Shown here: positions 41,591 through 49,705 of the stretch, piece after piece | Numbering within the stretch: the stretch's first letter is position 1 | Layout: each line of letters opens with the position of its first letter | Source of the DNA: Salinibacterium sp. SWN167 | GTDB lineage: Bacteria; Actinomycetota; Actinomycetes; Actinomycetales; Microbacteriaceae | NCBI RefSeq assembly: GCF_015864665.1 | Contig: NZ_JADYWU010000003.1 | Span: 65,399-129,398 of the forward strand | DNA: 64,000 bases | Reading direction: 5' to 3' | Made by a program: the position numbers and the translations under genes | The notes under the pieces: generated by a model | Database searches by the model: none | What the model saw: only the letters and a program-made list of their open reading frames with translations | Told to the model about the DNA's origin: nothing

Positions 41591-42553
41591 GTGACCACCA
41601 CCACATCAAATCGCTATGCCCTTGCCATTGATATTGGCGGAACCAAAGTTGAGGCCGCCCTCGTTGACCCCGACGGCGTTGTTCTCACCCCGAGTCGCTT
41701 CCGCGCCCCCACGGGTCGTGCATCGTCGAGCGCCCAACTCGCTGAGAGCGTGCGCACCGTCGTGCGCCAGTCGATCGCCGAGCTTCCGGATGGTGCGGAA
41801 CTACTCGGTGCTGGCATCGGCAGCGCTGGCCCCATCTCGGTGTCGCGCGGCGAAGTCTCCCCCTTGAACTTGCCCGCGTGGCGCGACTTTGGAGTCCGAG
41901 CCTTGGTCGAAGAAGAATTGCCAGGACTCACAGTGTCTCTGCGCGGCGATGGAAACTGCATCGCACTGGCTGAGCACTGGATTGGCGCTGCCCAGGGAGT
42001 GAAATACTTCATGGGCATGGTCGTCTCCACCGGCGTCGGCGGCGGGCTCATCCTCGATAATCAGCTCATCGACGGCCCCACGGGCAACGGCGGCCACTTT
42101 GGTCACGTCGAAGTTGGAGGAGAAACTGTTATCTGCGGTTGTGGCGGAACAGGCTGCGTTGAAGCAGTCGCCGCTGGCCCCAAAACCGTGGAGTGGGCAC
42201 AATCGCAGGGCTGGACCGGTACCACCGGCGAAGAGCTGTCTGCCGACTATGCGGCCGGAAACGACATTGCGATCGCTGCGGTTCGCCGCTCTGCGCGTGC
42301 CGTTGGCCACGGAATCGCCTCAGCCACGGCGCTCGTTGATCTCGAACTCGTCGCAATCGGTGGCGGTTTCTCCCACGTCGCCGCCGACTACATCGATCTG
42401 GTTTCCGACGCCATCACCGACCGCGCACCGTTTCCGTTCATCACCAAGGTGCGCGTCGTCGCTTCCGGGCTCTCCAGCGATGGCCCGCTGATTGGCGCGG
42501 CTTCCCTCGTGCACCACCCCGAGCGCCTGAGCACCTCAGCACTCGGCCATTAG
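41591..42553 (+). CDS. ROK family sugar kinase, glucokinase-like
   Basis: This 320-residue protein has the ROK ATP-binding motif AIDIGGTKVEAALV at the N-terminus and the zinc-binding ROK signature GHFGHVEVGGETVICGCGG, with Cys residues continuing to TGCVEAVAAG. The catalytic Asp lies in RGDGNCIALAEHW. There is no HTH, so it is a kinase rather than a ROK repressor. It probably phosphorylates glucose or a related hexose. The GTG at 41591 is preferred. A GTG 9 bases earlier is in frame. It is divergent from the deo operon and followed by a clear hairpin. Confidence 0.9.
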   Translation: MTTTTSNRYALAIDIGGTKVEAALVDPDGVVLTPSRFRAPTGRASSSAQLAESVRTVVRQSIAELPDGAELLGAGIGSAGPISVSRGEVSPLNLPAWRDFGVRALVEEELPGLTVSLRGDGNCIALAEHWIGAAQGVKYFMGMVVSTGVGGGLILDNQLIDGPTGNGGHFGHVEVGGETVICGCGGTGCVEAVAAGPKTVEWAQSQGWTGTTGEELSADYAAGNDIAIAAVRRSARAVGHGIASATALVDLELVAIGGGFSHVAADYIDLVSDAITDRAPFPFITKVRVVASGLSSDGPLIGAASLVHHPERLSTSALGH

Positions 42554-42560
42554 ACGCACA

Positions 42561-42595
42561 GTTCAGGATGTCGTGCTGCGGCTGGCATCCTGAAC
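42561..42595 (+). terminator. Hairpin after the ROK kinase
   Basis: GTTCAGGATG (42561-42570) and CATCCTGAAC (42586-42595) form a perfect 10-bp stem with a 15-base loop. There is no T run, but it lies between convergent genes. Confidence 0.65.
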
Positions 42596-42611
42596 GCGGC
42601 TAGGCGCACCG

Positions 42612-43859
42612 CTAATCGTCGAGAGCGGCTACCGGAAAATCGATCTCGTCTTCGACAAAGCGAGGGCGGGCGAGCATAACCGCGCTGATGAGCGCGAGCA
42701 GGCTAGCTCCCAGCAAGAACATAAGCGGCCACACCCAGCCACCGCTGAGCTCACGCACGAGGGCGACCGCAAACGGGCCAAGCGCCGCGACCGAGTAGGC
42801 GACGCTCTGCACAAACCCGCTGAGGGCTGCTGAGCCTTCGTGGGATCTCGTGCGCAGATTGATCAACACGAGGCACAGCGGGAACAGGATCGAACTGATC
42901 CCGACGAGCACCACCCACAACCAGGTCGCGACCGTCGGTGCAAACGCCAGGCCGATAAAACCGATGACGCCCACGAGGACTCCCCCGGCGATGACAAAAC
43001 CAATATTCTGCACGCGGCTGGCAAGAATCGGGCTCAGGATACCCAGCGGAATTCCGATGAGTCCGAAGAGGGACAGCATCGCCCCGGCCTCAACCGGAGT
43101 GAACTCGGCAGACTCGATAAGAATCTCCGGGAGCCAGGCAAAGAATGAATAGAACGAAACCGAGGAAACACCGAACGCAATCGTGATCGCCCACGCCGTC
43201 CGCGATTTAGCGACGGCCCACACCGAAATATGGGGCGTCAGCGGCAGCACGCTCTCATCGCTCACCGCACGACGTTTGGCCTGCCGTCCGCGCGTCGTCA
43301 AAATAAGCCACGGCACGAACGCTGTGAGTGCGAGCGCCGCCCAGACCGCAACAGAGACTCGCCAGCCGGCAACATCCGCGATCGGTGCCGCGAAGAATGC
43401 TGGGATAGCTGCGCCCAACGAGATGAGCACGACGTAGCCACCCGTCACCGTCGCTAGGCGATCCGGGAAATACTTTTTGACGGCGGGAGGCAGCAGAACG
43501 TTGCCGATGCCCATTCCCGCCAGAGCGACAAAACTACCAATGGCCAAGACGACGTAGTCATCACTGACCGCACGCAGGCTGGACCCCACAACCATGGCCG
43601 CCGCCGCGATGAGCAATCCAGCGTCGAGACCGCGGGCGCGAGCGAGCGCCGGCGCGGCGATCCCGGCGATGGCGAAAGCAATCGGCGGCAGCATCCCGAG
43701 CACTCCAAGGCCGAGGCTCGAGATCGGGATGTCGTTTTCGATCACGCCAATAATCGGCGAAATGGCCGCCACTGCAGTGCGCACATTGAGAGCGACAAAC
43801 AGGATGCCAGCAAGGGCAAGAATGCGGCCCCTCCACAGGGTGCGCGTGGGTGTAATCAT
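42612..43859 (-). CDS. MFS transporter, CynX/NimT type
   Basis: This protein of about 415 residues has 12 hydrophobic segments, opening with ILALAGILFVALNVRTAVAA and ISPIIGVIENDIPIS, which are typical of the CynX/NimT branch of the major facilitator superfamily. Members move small anions or nitroimidazole-like compounds, and the substrate here is not predictable. The ATG at 43859 lies 7 bases after TAGACT, which favours it over the GTG two codons upstream. It converges on the ROK kinase gene and is divergent from the small 89-residue protein gene. Confidence 0.87.
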   Translation of the reverse strand: MITPTRTLWRGRILALAGILFVALNVRTAVAAISPIIGVIENDIPISSLGLGVLGMLPPIAFAIAGIAAPALARARGLDAGLLIAAAAMVVGSSLRAVSDDYVVLAIGSFVALAGMGIGNVLLPPAVKKYFPDRLATVTGGYVVLISLGAAIPAFFAAPIADVAGWRVSVAVWAALALTAFVPWLILTTRGRQAKRRAVSDESVLPLTPHISVWAVAKSRTAWAITIAFGVSSVSFYSFFAWLPEILIESAEFTPVEAGAMLSLFGLIGIPLGILSPILASRVQNIGFVIAGGVLVGVIGFIGLAFAPTVATWLWVVLVGISSILFPLCLVLINLRTRSHEGSAALSGFVQSVAYSVAALGPFAVALVRELSGGWVWPLMFLLGASLLALISAVMLARPRFVEDEIDFPVAALDD

Positions 43860-43866
43860 TCGCACG

Positions 43867-43872
43867 AGTCTA
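43867..43872 (-). promoter_or_regulatory. Candidate -10 box, leaderless MFS gene
   Basis: Minus-strand TAGACT is followed by 7 bases and the ATG at 43859. It favours this ATG over the GTG at 43865. Confidence 0.45.
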
Positions 43873-43948
43873 CGTCCCGAAATCGTCTACCCGTACGATA
43901 GTGGTATCGCCGACAACTCGTGTCGGCTGGCATCTCAGGGAGACAAAT

Positions 43949-44218
43949 ATGGGTAACAGCGGATTCGACCTCGGGGACATTGGTGACGTCGTCGGCGATC
44001 TCGTCAAAGGCAAGGGTCTCGACACTGACGCTCTTGAGCCCATCTGGGAAGGCATCCAGCCGACCCTCAAGGGTCTCGACACCGACACGATCCTTGAGAC
44101 CGTCGCGAACTGGGCCAAGGACCTCAACCTGCCCATCGTCGGCAACGTGCCCGATGACGTGGTGGAGAACCTCAAGAACGGCGTCAAGGTTCCCCTCGAC
44201 AAGCTCATCAAGGGCTAA
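43949..44218 (+). CDS. Small acidic protein with internal duplication
   Basis: This 89-residue soluble protein has no signal or membrane segment. It contains two similar blocks, KGKGLDTDALEPIWEGIQ and LKGLDTDTILETVANW, so it seems to have arisen by internal duplication. The DNA repeats the phrase aagggtctcgacac twice as well. AGGGAGA lies 5 bases before the ATG at 43949. The 16-codon longer frame is less likely. I do not recognise the family. It is isolated between the divergent MFS gene and the convergent ribF. Confidence 0.6.
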   Translation: MGNSGFDLGDIGDVVGDLVKGKGLDTDALEPIWEGIQPTLKGLDTDTILETVANWAKDLNLPIVGNVPDDVVENLKNGVKVPLDKLIKG

Positions 44219-44228
44219 CTCTTAAGAA

Positions 44229-45185
44229 CTATTTCTTGGGCGTCTCTTTTGCGGGGACGCCCAAGATTTCTCTCACGGCAACCTCGTCAAGGCACATTTG
44301 CTCGATCAGAGCATCGACCGTCGTGTACTTGACCATGCCACGGACGTATTCGACGAATTCGATTTCGACTCGCTTGCCGTAAATATCGAAATCTTGGTCG
44401 AGAGCGTGTGCTTCGACCTGCTTCTCTGGCACCCCGTCAAAAGTCGGGTTGTTGCCGATGGACACCGCTGCCGCAAAGCGAACACCGTCTATGACGAGCC
44501 ACGCCGCGTAGACGCCATCTGCCGGAATAAAGCCTTCAGAGTTTCGTTCCAAATTGGCGGTCGGATACCCGAGCTCTCGCCCACGCTGTTGGCCGAGTAC
44601 CACCACGCCCCGAACCGAGTGCGGGGCCGTGAGCAATTGCCCCGCCTCAGCCACTCGGCCCTCAGCGAGAAGCTCGCGCACAAAGGTGGAGGAGACGCGA
44701 CGGCCTTCTTCCAAAGCAATGTCGTCGATGACAACGACATCAAAACCGTGTTGCTCGCCAAGAGTGCGCAGCAAAGCGACATCGCCGGCGCCGCGAGCGC
44801 CAAAGCGGAAATCAGCCCCGACGAGAACAACTTTGGTGTCGAGCGCCCCCGCGAGTACCGTCGCGACAAAGTCATCAGCGGAGACTTCGCTGAGGGCACG
44901 GTCAAAGGTCAAGACAAGAGCGGCGTCGACGTCGGTCGTGGCCAGTCGTTCCAGCTTCTGTTCCTTGCTCAGCAAAGGTTGTGGGCACGCTGCAGGGTTC
45001 AACAGGCTCATCGGATTGCGGTCAAAAGTGACAACGACAGAGCGCAAACCGCGTTCAGCGGCAACCTCCCGCAAGCGAGCCAGCACCGCACGGTGTCCGC
45101 TGTGCACGCCATCGAACTTGCCGATAGTGACGGCAACGGGACCGTAGGTCACGGGGACAGCATCAATTGACTCGAAAACATCCAT
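44229..45185 (-). CDS. ribF: Bifunctional riboflavin kinase/FAD synthetase
   Basis: This 318-residue enzyme makes FMN from riboflavin and then FAD. The N-terminal adenylyltransferase domain has GKFDGVHSGHRAVLARL and the VGADFRFGARGAGD segment. The C-terminal kinase domain has the GRELGYPTANLE motif with the Thr that binds Mg-ATP. ATG 45185 has GGGGAGA 7 bases upstream. A frame 7 codons longer overlaps the preceding gene. It is last in the truB-membrane protein-membrane protein-ribF cluster. The 3' end overlaps a terminator-like hairpin. Confidence 0.95.
   Translation of the reverse strand: MDVFESIDAVPVTYGPVAVTIGKFDGVHSGHRAVLARLREVAAERGLRSVVVTFDRNPMSLLNPAACPQPLLSKEQKLERLATTDVDAALVLTFDRALSEVSADDFVATVLAGALDTKVVLVGADFRFGARGAGDVALLRTLGEQHGFDVVVIDDIALEEGRRVSSTFVRELLAEGRVAEAGQLLTAPHSVRGVVVLGQQRGRELGYPTANLERNSEGFIPADGVYAAWLVIDGVRFAAAVSIGNNPTFDGVPEKQVEAHALDQDFDIYGKRVEIEFVEYVRGMVKYTTVDALIEQMCLDEVAVREILGVPAKETPKK
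44235..44265. terminator. Hairpin at the convergent end of ribF and the small protein gene
   Basis: CTTGGGCGTC (44235-44244) and GACGCCCAAG (44256-44265) form a perfect 10-bp stem. It overlaps the last ribF codons and lies 17 bases after the stop of the plus-strand gene. Confidence 0.65.
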
Positions 45186-45186
45186 G

Positions 45187-45600
45187 TCAGCGTCTCCCCT
45201 CAGCACGACGCACCCGATACAGCCAGATCAGGCCAAGCACCGGAAGAGCGAGAGGCACGAAGAGATAGCCGGCGCCGAAAGCGGACCAGACAGTATCTGC
45301 AGGGAACAGCACGGAATCTACCTGACTGAGGGTTCCGACAGTGATTACTCCGACAAGTTCAAAAACAATCGCGATCACAGCGACGCGGAACCAGCCCCGA
45401 CCCGAGCGAATGAGGGCAACAGTGGCGACAATGTAGACGAGCCCCGCTAGCCCCGACAACAGATATGCCAGAGGCGCTTCATCGAACTTGGTGGCGATCT
45501 GAAACAGCGACCGCGCGGTGGCGCCCAGCGCCATCACCGCATAGACGGCAATCAGCACTCGGCCGATGCCCGAGGCAGTCGAAGAAGCTTTCCTAGTCAT
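45187..45600 (-). CDS. Small membrane protein between truB and ribF (second)
   Basis: This 137-residue protein has four hydrophobic segments, starting with RVLIAVYAVMALGATARSLF and ending with LFVPLALPVLGLIWLY plus a basic tail. I do not recognise a family. The ATG at 45600 is chosen because longer frames overlap the preceding gene. Its stop is 1 base before the ribF start, so ribF is probably translated by coupling. The tight spacing suggests that it is a true operon member with truB and ribF. Confidence 0.7.
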   Translation of the reverse strand: MTRKASSTASGIGRVLIAVYAVMALGATARSLFQIATKFDEAPLAYLLSGLAGLVYIVATVALIRSGRGWFRVAVIAIVFELVGVITVGTLSQVDSVLFPADTVWSAFGAGYLFVPLALPVLGLIWLYRVRRAEGRR

Positions 45601-45625
45601 CACGTTCAACTTTAGGCGCTCTCGG

Positions 45626-45994
45626 CTACGCCAATTGCACAAACCAGATTTGGCTCATGCGGTAGACCATGACGGCGATCGACAAACAGGCCACGCCCAA
45701 GATGACCGTGCTCCAGCGGTTGCGCTCGATAAGCCCCCACATGACAGCGGCGGGAGGAATCAGGATGGCCGACACGAGGTAAATCCAGAACTCCAGTGCA
45801 CTGCCTGTCGCGACGTTACCGAGCAGCGGCGCGATGATCGCCATCACGAGCTGGATGATGAGAAAAAGCTCGACTAGTAGCGTCGCGCCAAGCGTGTAGT
45901 CATTGGGCTTCACTCCCGCAAAGCCAACGATCAGGGCGCCAAGCCCGGCAACGATCGCGGTGACGATCTGAACCCACACAAACCACTCAACCAT
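45626..45994 (-). CDS. Small membrane protein between truB and ribF (first)
   Basis: This 122-residue protein has four hydrophobic segments (WFVWVQIVTAIVAGLGALIV, LLVELFLIIQLVMAIIA, FWIYLVSAILIPPAAVMW and TVILGVACLSIAVMVY). I do not recognise a family. It overlaps the end of truB by 8 bases, so translation is likely coupled. The next small membrane protein follows after 25 bases. Both may act as a pair, which is only inferred from adjacency and similar size. Confidence 0.7.
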   Translation of the reverse strand: MVEWFVWVQIVTAIVAGLGALIVGFAGVKPNDYTLGATLLVELFLIIQLVMAIIAPLLGNVATGSALEFWIYLVSAILIPPAAVMWGLIERNRWSTVILGVACLSIAVMVYRMSQIWFVQLA

Positions 45995-46961
45995 TGCTCG
46001 GGGTTCCTTCCTCAGGGGCTAACTCGCCGTCGGCCGTCGGCAGCTTCTCGGGCGCAGCTGGCTCGGCATCCGGCCGAAAATTGGAGAGGATGCGGGCGCG
46101 GCCGTCAACGATCTCCAAGAGACCAACCAGGCGGCCTTCCGCGTTGATAGCGGCGATCGCACCCTCGCCCTGAGGCTCCAGAGCGATCTGCTTGCCCTGC
46201 GCCAGATCTGCCGCCTGCTCGTCATCGAGATCGACAGTGTCGAAAAGCACACGAGCGACCACGGCCGGTGCCACGAGCTTCGTTTCGAGATCCTCATCGA
46301 CAGCACTCGCGTGCTCGACAGAGAACGGCCCGACCCGAGTGCGACGCAGCACCGTGAGGTGACCACCAACGCCCAGCGCCTCCCCCATGTCACGAGCAAG
46401 GGCACGGATATAGGTGCCCGAGGAACAATCCACTCGAACCTTCACATCAATGAACTCTCCGCGAGCGATCTCCAGCACTTCGAAAACAGAAACTGTGACC
46501 GCTCGCTCAGCCAGCACGACCTCTTCTCCCGCGCGAGCCAACGTGTACGCACGGCGACCATCCACCTTGATGGCGCTCACAGAACTGGGGCGCTGCGAAA
46601 TAGCGCCGGTGAGGTTAGCCACGGCGTGCGCGATGGCATCGTCGGTTACGGCAGCGAGAGCCGCGGCATCCGCGGTCTCAGAAAGCTCTCCCTCAGCATC
46701 GTCGGTATTCGACGACGCCCCCAAACGAATTGTGGCCGTGTATTGCTTGTCAAGGCCCACGAGATAGGTGAGCAGTCGAGTCGCGTTATTGACGCCGAGC
46801 ACGAGAAGCCCGGTGGCCATCGGATCGAGCGTGCCCGCGTGACCGATCTTGCGGGTGCCCACTGATTTGCGGGCCCGAGAAATGACGCCATGGCTCGTGA
46901 TGCCTTGAGGCTTATCGACGAACAGGATGCCGCTCGTAGGATTGCGTGGCGGCTTAGCCAT
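45987..46961 (-). CDS. truB: tRNA pseudouridine 55 synthase
   Basis: This 324-residue enzyme makes pseudouridine at position 55 of tRNA. The catalytic Asp is in GHAGTLDPMATGLLV near residues 40-54. Other TruB motifs are QYTATIRLG, KVDGRRAYTLARAG and CSSGTYIRALARDMG. The start has AAAGGA 5 bases upstream. The C-terminal region has a PUA-like part and an acidic tail. truB usually follows rbfA, but here two plus-strand genes lie between them. It heads the group that ends with ribF. Confidence 0.96.
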   Translation of the reverse strand: MAKPPRNPTSGILFVDKPQGITSHGVISRARKSVGTRKIGHAGTLDPMATGLLVLGVNNATRLLTYLVGLDKQYTATIRLGASSNTDDAEGELSETADAAALAAVTDDAIAHAVANLTGAISQRPSSVSAIKVDGRRAYTLARAGEEVVLAERAVTVSVFEVLEIARGEFIDVKVRVDCSSGTYIRALARDMGEALGVGGHLTVLRRTRVGPFSVEHASAVDEDLETKLVAPAVVARVLFDTVDLDDEQAADLAQGKQIALEPQGEGAIAAINAEGRLVGLLEIVDGRARILSNFRPDAEPAAPEKLPTADGELAPEEGTPSNG

Positions 46962-47081
46962 AACATTCCTTTCCGCACGGGTGCCCTAGATGGGCAGCCC
47001 CACAACTTTAGCCAATTCTGGCGCCGTCGACGTGCGGCGCTCCATTGAGTTCGGTCAGGATAAATGTTCACGTAGTACGCC

Positions 47082-47087
47082 TAGACT
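47082..47087 (+). promoter_or_regulatory. Candidate -10 box, leaderless ketopantoate reductase gene
   Basis: TAGACT is followed by exactly 6 bases (tcccct) and the ATG at 47094. Confidence 0.5.
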
Positions 47088-47093
47088 TCCCCT

Positions 47094-48113
47094 ATGCGAA
47101 TCGGCGTTATTGGGGCGGGTGCCGTGGGCGGTGCAATAGCAGCGTTACTCGCGCGCGCCGGCAACGATGTTGAAGTGACAGCCCGCGGAGCCCACCTTCA
47201 GGCCATCCGCGAATCGGGACTCACCCTCACCGGCGCCTGGGGTGACAGTGTTTCCCGCGTACGCGTTGCTGGCACCCTCAGCCGCGTCAACGAACTCGTG
47301 ATCGTTGCCACAAAAGCGCACGATGCTGAAGAGGCGATTCGCGACAACATCCGCTTCTTGCGCGACCTTCCGGTCGTCATCTTCCAGAACGGTCTCGACT
47401 CACTCGATGTCGCCACCCACGCTTCCCCGCGATCAGACATCATCGGCGGGCTTGCAACCTTCGCTTCATCATTCCTCTCGCCCGGCATCATTCGTGTCAC
47501 CGCCGCCGGCCCCAGCTACCTCGGAGTCGCCGGGAACAACGATGTGCCGGCACGGTACGCCGCTCACGCGCTCAATACCGTGATGCCGACCTTCGCTGTG
47601 GCCAACTTCCAGGGTGCCCAATGGACGAAGCTCGTCATCAATCAGGTCAACGCGTTGCCGGCGATCACGGGCCTCAGCGTGCAAGACGTCATCGAAGATC
47701 GGGCGCTGCGCCGGATAATGACCGCAAGTATGCGTGAGACGGCACGCACCGCCCTCGCCAGCGGCATCCGCTTCGAAACCCTTCAAGGGCTCTCCCACCG
47801 ACGCCTGCGCGACCTCGCACGGTCACCGCTGTGGGTCGGTCAGATCATTCCCCTACTCATGAGCCAACGGATGGGGCGCACGCCCAATCCCGGCTCTACG
47901 TTGCAGAGCATTCGTCGCGGCCAGATCAGCGAAGTGGATGCCCTCAACGGTGCCGTCGTGCGCGCCGCCGCCGAGATCAACCGCGCCGCTCCGATCAACG
48001 CGCTCATGGTTGAGCTCGTGCACTCCGTCGAAAAGACCGGCAACTTCTTGAGTATCGACGATGTCGCTGCACGATACGCCGCGCTCGACACCAGCACTCG
48101 CCCCGCTCGATAG
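47094..48113 (+). CDS. Ketopantoate reductase family oxidoreductase
   Basis: This 339-residue protein resembles 2-dehydropantoate 2-reductase, which makes pantoate for coenzyme A with NADPH. It begins with the Rossmann motif GVIGAGAVGGAIAALLARAG, has QNGLDS near residue 100, and the catalytic Lys in QWTKLVINQVNALPAITG near residue 180. The protein is slightly longer than E. coli PanE (303 residues), and no other pantothenate gene is nearby, so a related reductase function is possible. The start is probably leaderless. It is followed by mutY on the same strand after about 60 bases. Confidence 0.87.
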   Translation: MRIGVIGAGAVGGAIAALLARAGNDVEVTARGAHLQAIRESGLTLTGAWGDSVSRVRVAGTLSRVNELVIVATKAHDAEEAIRDNIRFLRDLPVVIFQNGLDSLDVATHASPRSDIIGGLATFASSFLSPGIIRVTAAGPSYLGVAGNNDVPARYAAHALNTVMPTFAVANFQGAQWTKLVINQVNALPAITGLSVQDVIEDRALRRIMTASMRETARTALASGIRFETLQGLSHRRLRDLARSPLWVGQIIPLLMSQRMGRTPNPGSTLQSIRRGQISEVDALNGAVVRAAAEINRAAPINALMVELVHSVEKTGNFLSIDDVAARYAALDTSTRPAR

Positions 48114-48172
48114 CCAGCGCCGATTACGCCCCGACCCTGCGCCCGACGACTTCGACGAAACCACAGACTTCC

Positions 48173-49066
48173 GTGACCACCGAAACCGCGACGCCTGATC
48201 GCAGCGAAATCGCCCGACTCATCCGCAACTGGTTTACCGAACACGGCCGCGACCTGCCGTGGCGACACGATGACTTCGGGGCGTGGGGAATCCTCGTGAG
48301 CGAGATCATGCTGCAGCAGACCCCCGTGGTTCGCGTCATCCCCCGACTCGCGCAGTGGCTCGAACGCTGGCCATCCCCCGCAGCCCTCGCAGCCTCCGCC
48401 CCCGGCGACGCCGTTCGAGCGTGGGAACGGCTCGGCTATCCGCGCCGCGCTCTCAACCTGCACGCTGCCGCGACCGTCATCGCTGAGGTCCACCACAACG
48501 TGGTTCCCGAGGATGTGCCGACCCTGCTGTCGCTGCCCGGGATCGGCGACTATACGGCCCGCGCTGTCGCTGTGTTCGCCTACGGCCACCATCACCCGGT
48601 CGTTGACACCAACGTGCGGCGGGTGATCGCCCGGGCCGTCAACGGCGAGGGCGAAGCGGGCCCGCCGTCGACGAAGAGAGATCTCGCAGCGATGGAGCAG
48701 CTTCTGCCCGCCGACCGGGCTGCAGCTCACGCCACCAACGCGGCCGTCATGGAACTAGGCGCGATCGTGTGTTCCGCCAAGAAACCGCGGTGTGAGGAGT
48801 GCCCGGTGCGCGAGCTGTGCGCATGGCGTGCTGCTGGCTACCCGGCCTATGAGGGTAAGCGGCAGGTGGTGCAGAAAAAATTTGAGGGCTCAGACCGCCA
48901 AGTGCGCGGTCTTATCCTTGCCGAGCTTCGGGCCAGCGATGTGCCGGTCACCGCAGACGAAATCACGCAAGTGTGGGCGGATGCCGAACAGCGTGAACGC
49001 GCACTGGCAGGCCTCCTGAAGGACGGACTCGCCGTAGCTGAGGATTCGGGTTACGTTCTGCCCTAG
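48173..49066 (+). CDS. mutY: A/G-specific adenine glycosylase
   Basis: This 297-residue repair enzyme removes adenine paired with 8-oxoguanine. The catalytic Glu44 lies in SEIMLQQTPVVRV, the helix-hairpin-helix is LPGIGDYTARAVAVFA, and Asp145 lies in VVDTNVRRV. Four Cys (200, 207, 210, 216) bind the iron-sulfur cluster. The start is GTG at 48173. The protein lacks most of the C-terminal NUDIX-like domain of E. coli MutY, as is usual in Actinobacteria. With its upstream neighbour it interrupts the usual rbfA-truB gene order. Confidence 0.95.
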   Translation: MTTETATPDRSEIARLIRNWFTEHGRDLPWRHDDFGAWGILVSEIMLQQTPVVRVIPRLAQWLERWPSPAALAASAPGDAVRAWERLGYPRRALNLHAAATVIAEVHHNVVPEDVPTLLSLPGIGDYTARAVAVFAYGHHHPVVDTNVRRVIARAVNGEGEAGPPSTKRDLAAMEQLLPADRAAAHATNAAVMELGAIVCSAKKPRCEECPVRELCAWRAAGYPAYEGKRQVVQKKFEGSDRQVRGLILAELRASDVPVTADEITQVWADAEQRERALAGLLKDGLAVAEDSGYVLP

Positions 49067-49107
49067 CGGGCGTCAGTCAGGCGCGCTTTCGCCGCCTGGC
49101 GGAAGCG

Positions 49108-49590
49108 CTAGGCCTGAGTCGCGTCATCCTCGTCGTCGTCAAAGCCTGCGGCTTCTTCTTCGGCGGCAAGATCGCGAGGCTTCACGTAGGGGTCTTCTTC
49201 TCCTGCGTACTTCGCGCTCTTCTTGAGAGCGTCAACCGACGCGTCCCGCTGTTGGGCTTCCGTAAGAAGCGAGTCGATGAGAGCCGCGTTCTCGGGGATG
49301 CCGTCTGCAATGAACTGAATTGATGGCGTGAGGCGTGCGGTGAGATTCTTACCCACTTCGCGACGCACGAGGCCGGTGGCCGACTTGAGAGCCGCTGCAC
49401 TGTCGCTGCGTTCTTCGTCAGTGCCGTAGACCGTATAGAAAACTGAAGCGTGCTGGAGATCGCCGGTTACCCGAACGTCAGTGATGGTCACGAAACCCAA
49501 GCGAGGATCTCTGATGCCACGCTCAAGCGTCTTGGCAACGATCACCTTGATGCGGTCCGCCATTTTCGCGGCGCGAGCTGCGTCAACCAT
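49108..49590 (-). CDS. rbfA: Ribosome-binding factor A
   Basis: This 160-residue KH-fold protein helps mature the 30S subunit near the 5' end of 16S rRNA. The family core is visible: ARAAKMADRIKVIVAKTLER, RLGFVTITDVRVTGDLQHASV and LTARLTPSIQFIADG. The C-terminal 40 residues are acidic and specific to this lineage. It follows infB after 115 bases that hold a very long hairpin (49636-49693). That hairpin may separate rbfA expression from infB. Confidence 0.95.
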   Translation of the reverse strand: MVDAARAAKMADRIKVIVAKTLERGIRDPRLGFVTITDVRVTGDLQHASVFYTVYGTDEERSDSAAALKSATGLVRREVGKNLTARLTPSIQFIADGIPENAALIDSLLTEAQQRDASVDALKKSAKYAGEEDPYVKPRDLAAEEEAAGFDDDEDDATQA

Positions 49591-49635
49591 CTTTACTCCT
49601 TAGAACATTCTCCGCCTCGGGGTGTACCGAGGCGT

Positions 49636-49693
49636 TGACGGCAACCTGACCAGGAAGCTTGCGTAGCTCCGCTTCCTGATCAGGTTGCCGTCA
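49636..49693 (-). other. Very long hairpin between infB and rbfA
   Basis: Two 23-base arms (49636-49658 and 49671-49693) are inverted copies with one mismatch and a 12-base loop. The structure starts 12 bases after the infB stop and ends 46 bases before rbfA. No T run follows, so it looks more like an RNA stability or processing element, or a partial terminator, than a classical terminator. Confidence 0.85.
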
Positions 49694-49705
49694 TAAGCCA
49701 ACAGG

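Noticed and set aside
47021-47040. GCGCCG...CGGCGC hairpin between truB and the ketopantoate reductase
   Set aside because: A 6-bp GC stem with an 8-base loop is expected by chance in GC-rich DNA, and there is no T run or clear role.
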